This document shows, one piece after another, positions 5,776 to 5,783 of a DNA stretch of 5,783 nt. Source of the DNA: an uncultured Clostridia bacterium (GTDB lineage Bacteria > Bacillota > Clostridia > Oscillospirales > Ruminococcaceae); NCBI GenBank assembly GCA_945947715.1, contig CAMEYZ010000142.1, forward strand, positions 1 through 5,783, given 5' to 3'. The stretch's first letter is position 1, and each line of letters starts with the position of its first letter. Made by a program: the position numbers and the translations under genes. The notes beneath the pieces were generated by a model that was not told the origin of the DNA, made no database searches, and saw nothing but the letters and a program-made list of their open reading frames with translations.

Positions 5776-5783
5776 AACAGATT
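5736..5783 (+). CDS. ileS: ileS continuation fragment, in the shifted frame
   Basis: Reading from 5736 gives AADLVASGAMLATEQI. The first 13 residues repeat residues 383-395 of the upstream ileS part and the last three extend it as IleS normally continues. There is no start or SD here. It is the resumed gene body after the fold-back duplication and is cut by the window edge. Confidence 0.75.

Overview
The window looks like a chromosomal piece of a low-to-mid GC Firmicute, most likely a Ruminococcus-like member of the Oscillospiraceae. This placement is inferred from gene content, gene order and protein style, not from a database match. All six recognisable genes are on the + strand, in the order: HlyD-like membrane protein, yggS (ylmE), sepF (ylmF), ylmH, divIVA, ileS. 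This is the conserved block downstream of the division and cell-wall (dcw) cluster of Gram-positive bacteria (ylmE-ylmF-ylmG-ylmH-divIVA-ileS in Bacillus subtilis), here without ylmG and with an HlyD-like gene at its head.

Layout. Positions 1-70 are a short leader with no gene. The HlyD-like gene (71-1474), yggS (1488-2189), sepF (2209-2655) and ylmH (2659-3435) are separated by 3 to 19 bases and are probably one transcript. A 66-base gap with an imperfect hairpin precedes divIVA (3502-4023). A 496-base stretch without a credible gene follows (4024-4519). It holds a 27-bp tandem repeat, a 12-bp inverted repeat with arms 56 bases apart, and two abutting 17-base perfect hairpins. ileS starts at 4520 behind a good Shine-Dalgarno and runs toward the right edge.

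How the genes fit together. SepF ties FtsZ filaments to the membrane at the septum, and DivIVA marks curved membrane at septum and poles. YlmH is an S4-domain RNA-binding protein linked to the ribosome, YggS handles free pyridoxal phosphate, and IleS charges tRNA-Ile. The HlyD-like protein has one N-terminal membrane anchor, a coiled coil and a very acidic outward-facing tail; its job is unknown.

The most notable local observation is at the right edge. ileS reads normally to residue 395, then enters a fold-back duplication: a reverse-complement copy of the sequence just ahead, then a second forward copy of 41 bp offset by 70 bases. This shifts the frame and ends the ORF at 5725, while the second copy resumes a normal IleS reading (…LATEQI) up to the window end. 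The structure has short microhomologies at both switch points and lies in an essential gene, so an assembly or amplification chimera is the likeliest cause, though a real template-switch mutation cannot be excluded. I see no convincing undescribed biological system; the repeat-rich ileS leader is the best candidate for unexplained function.
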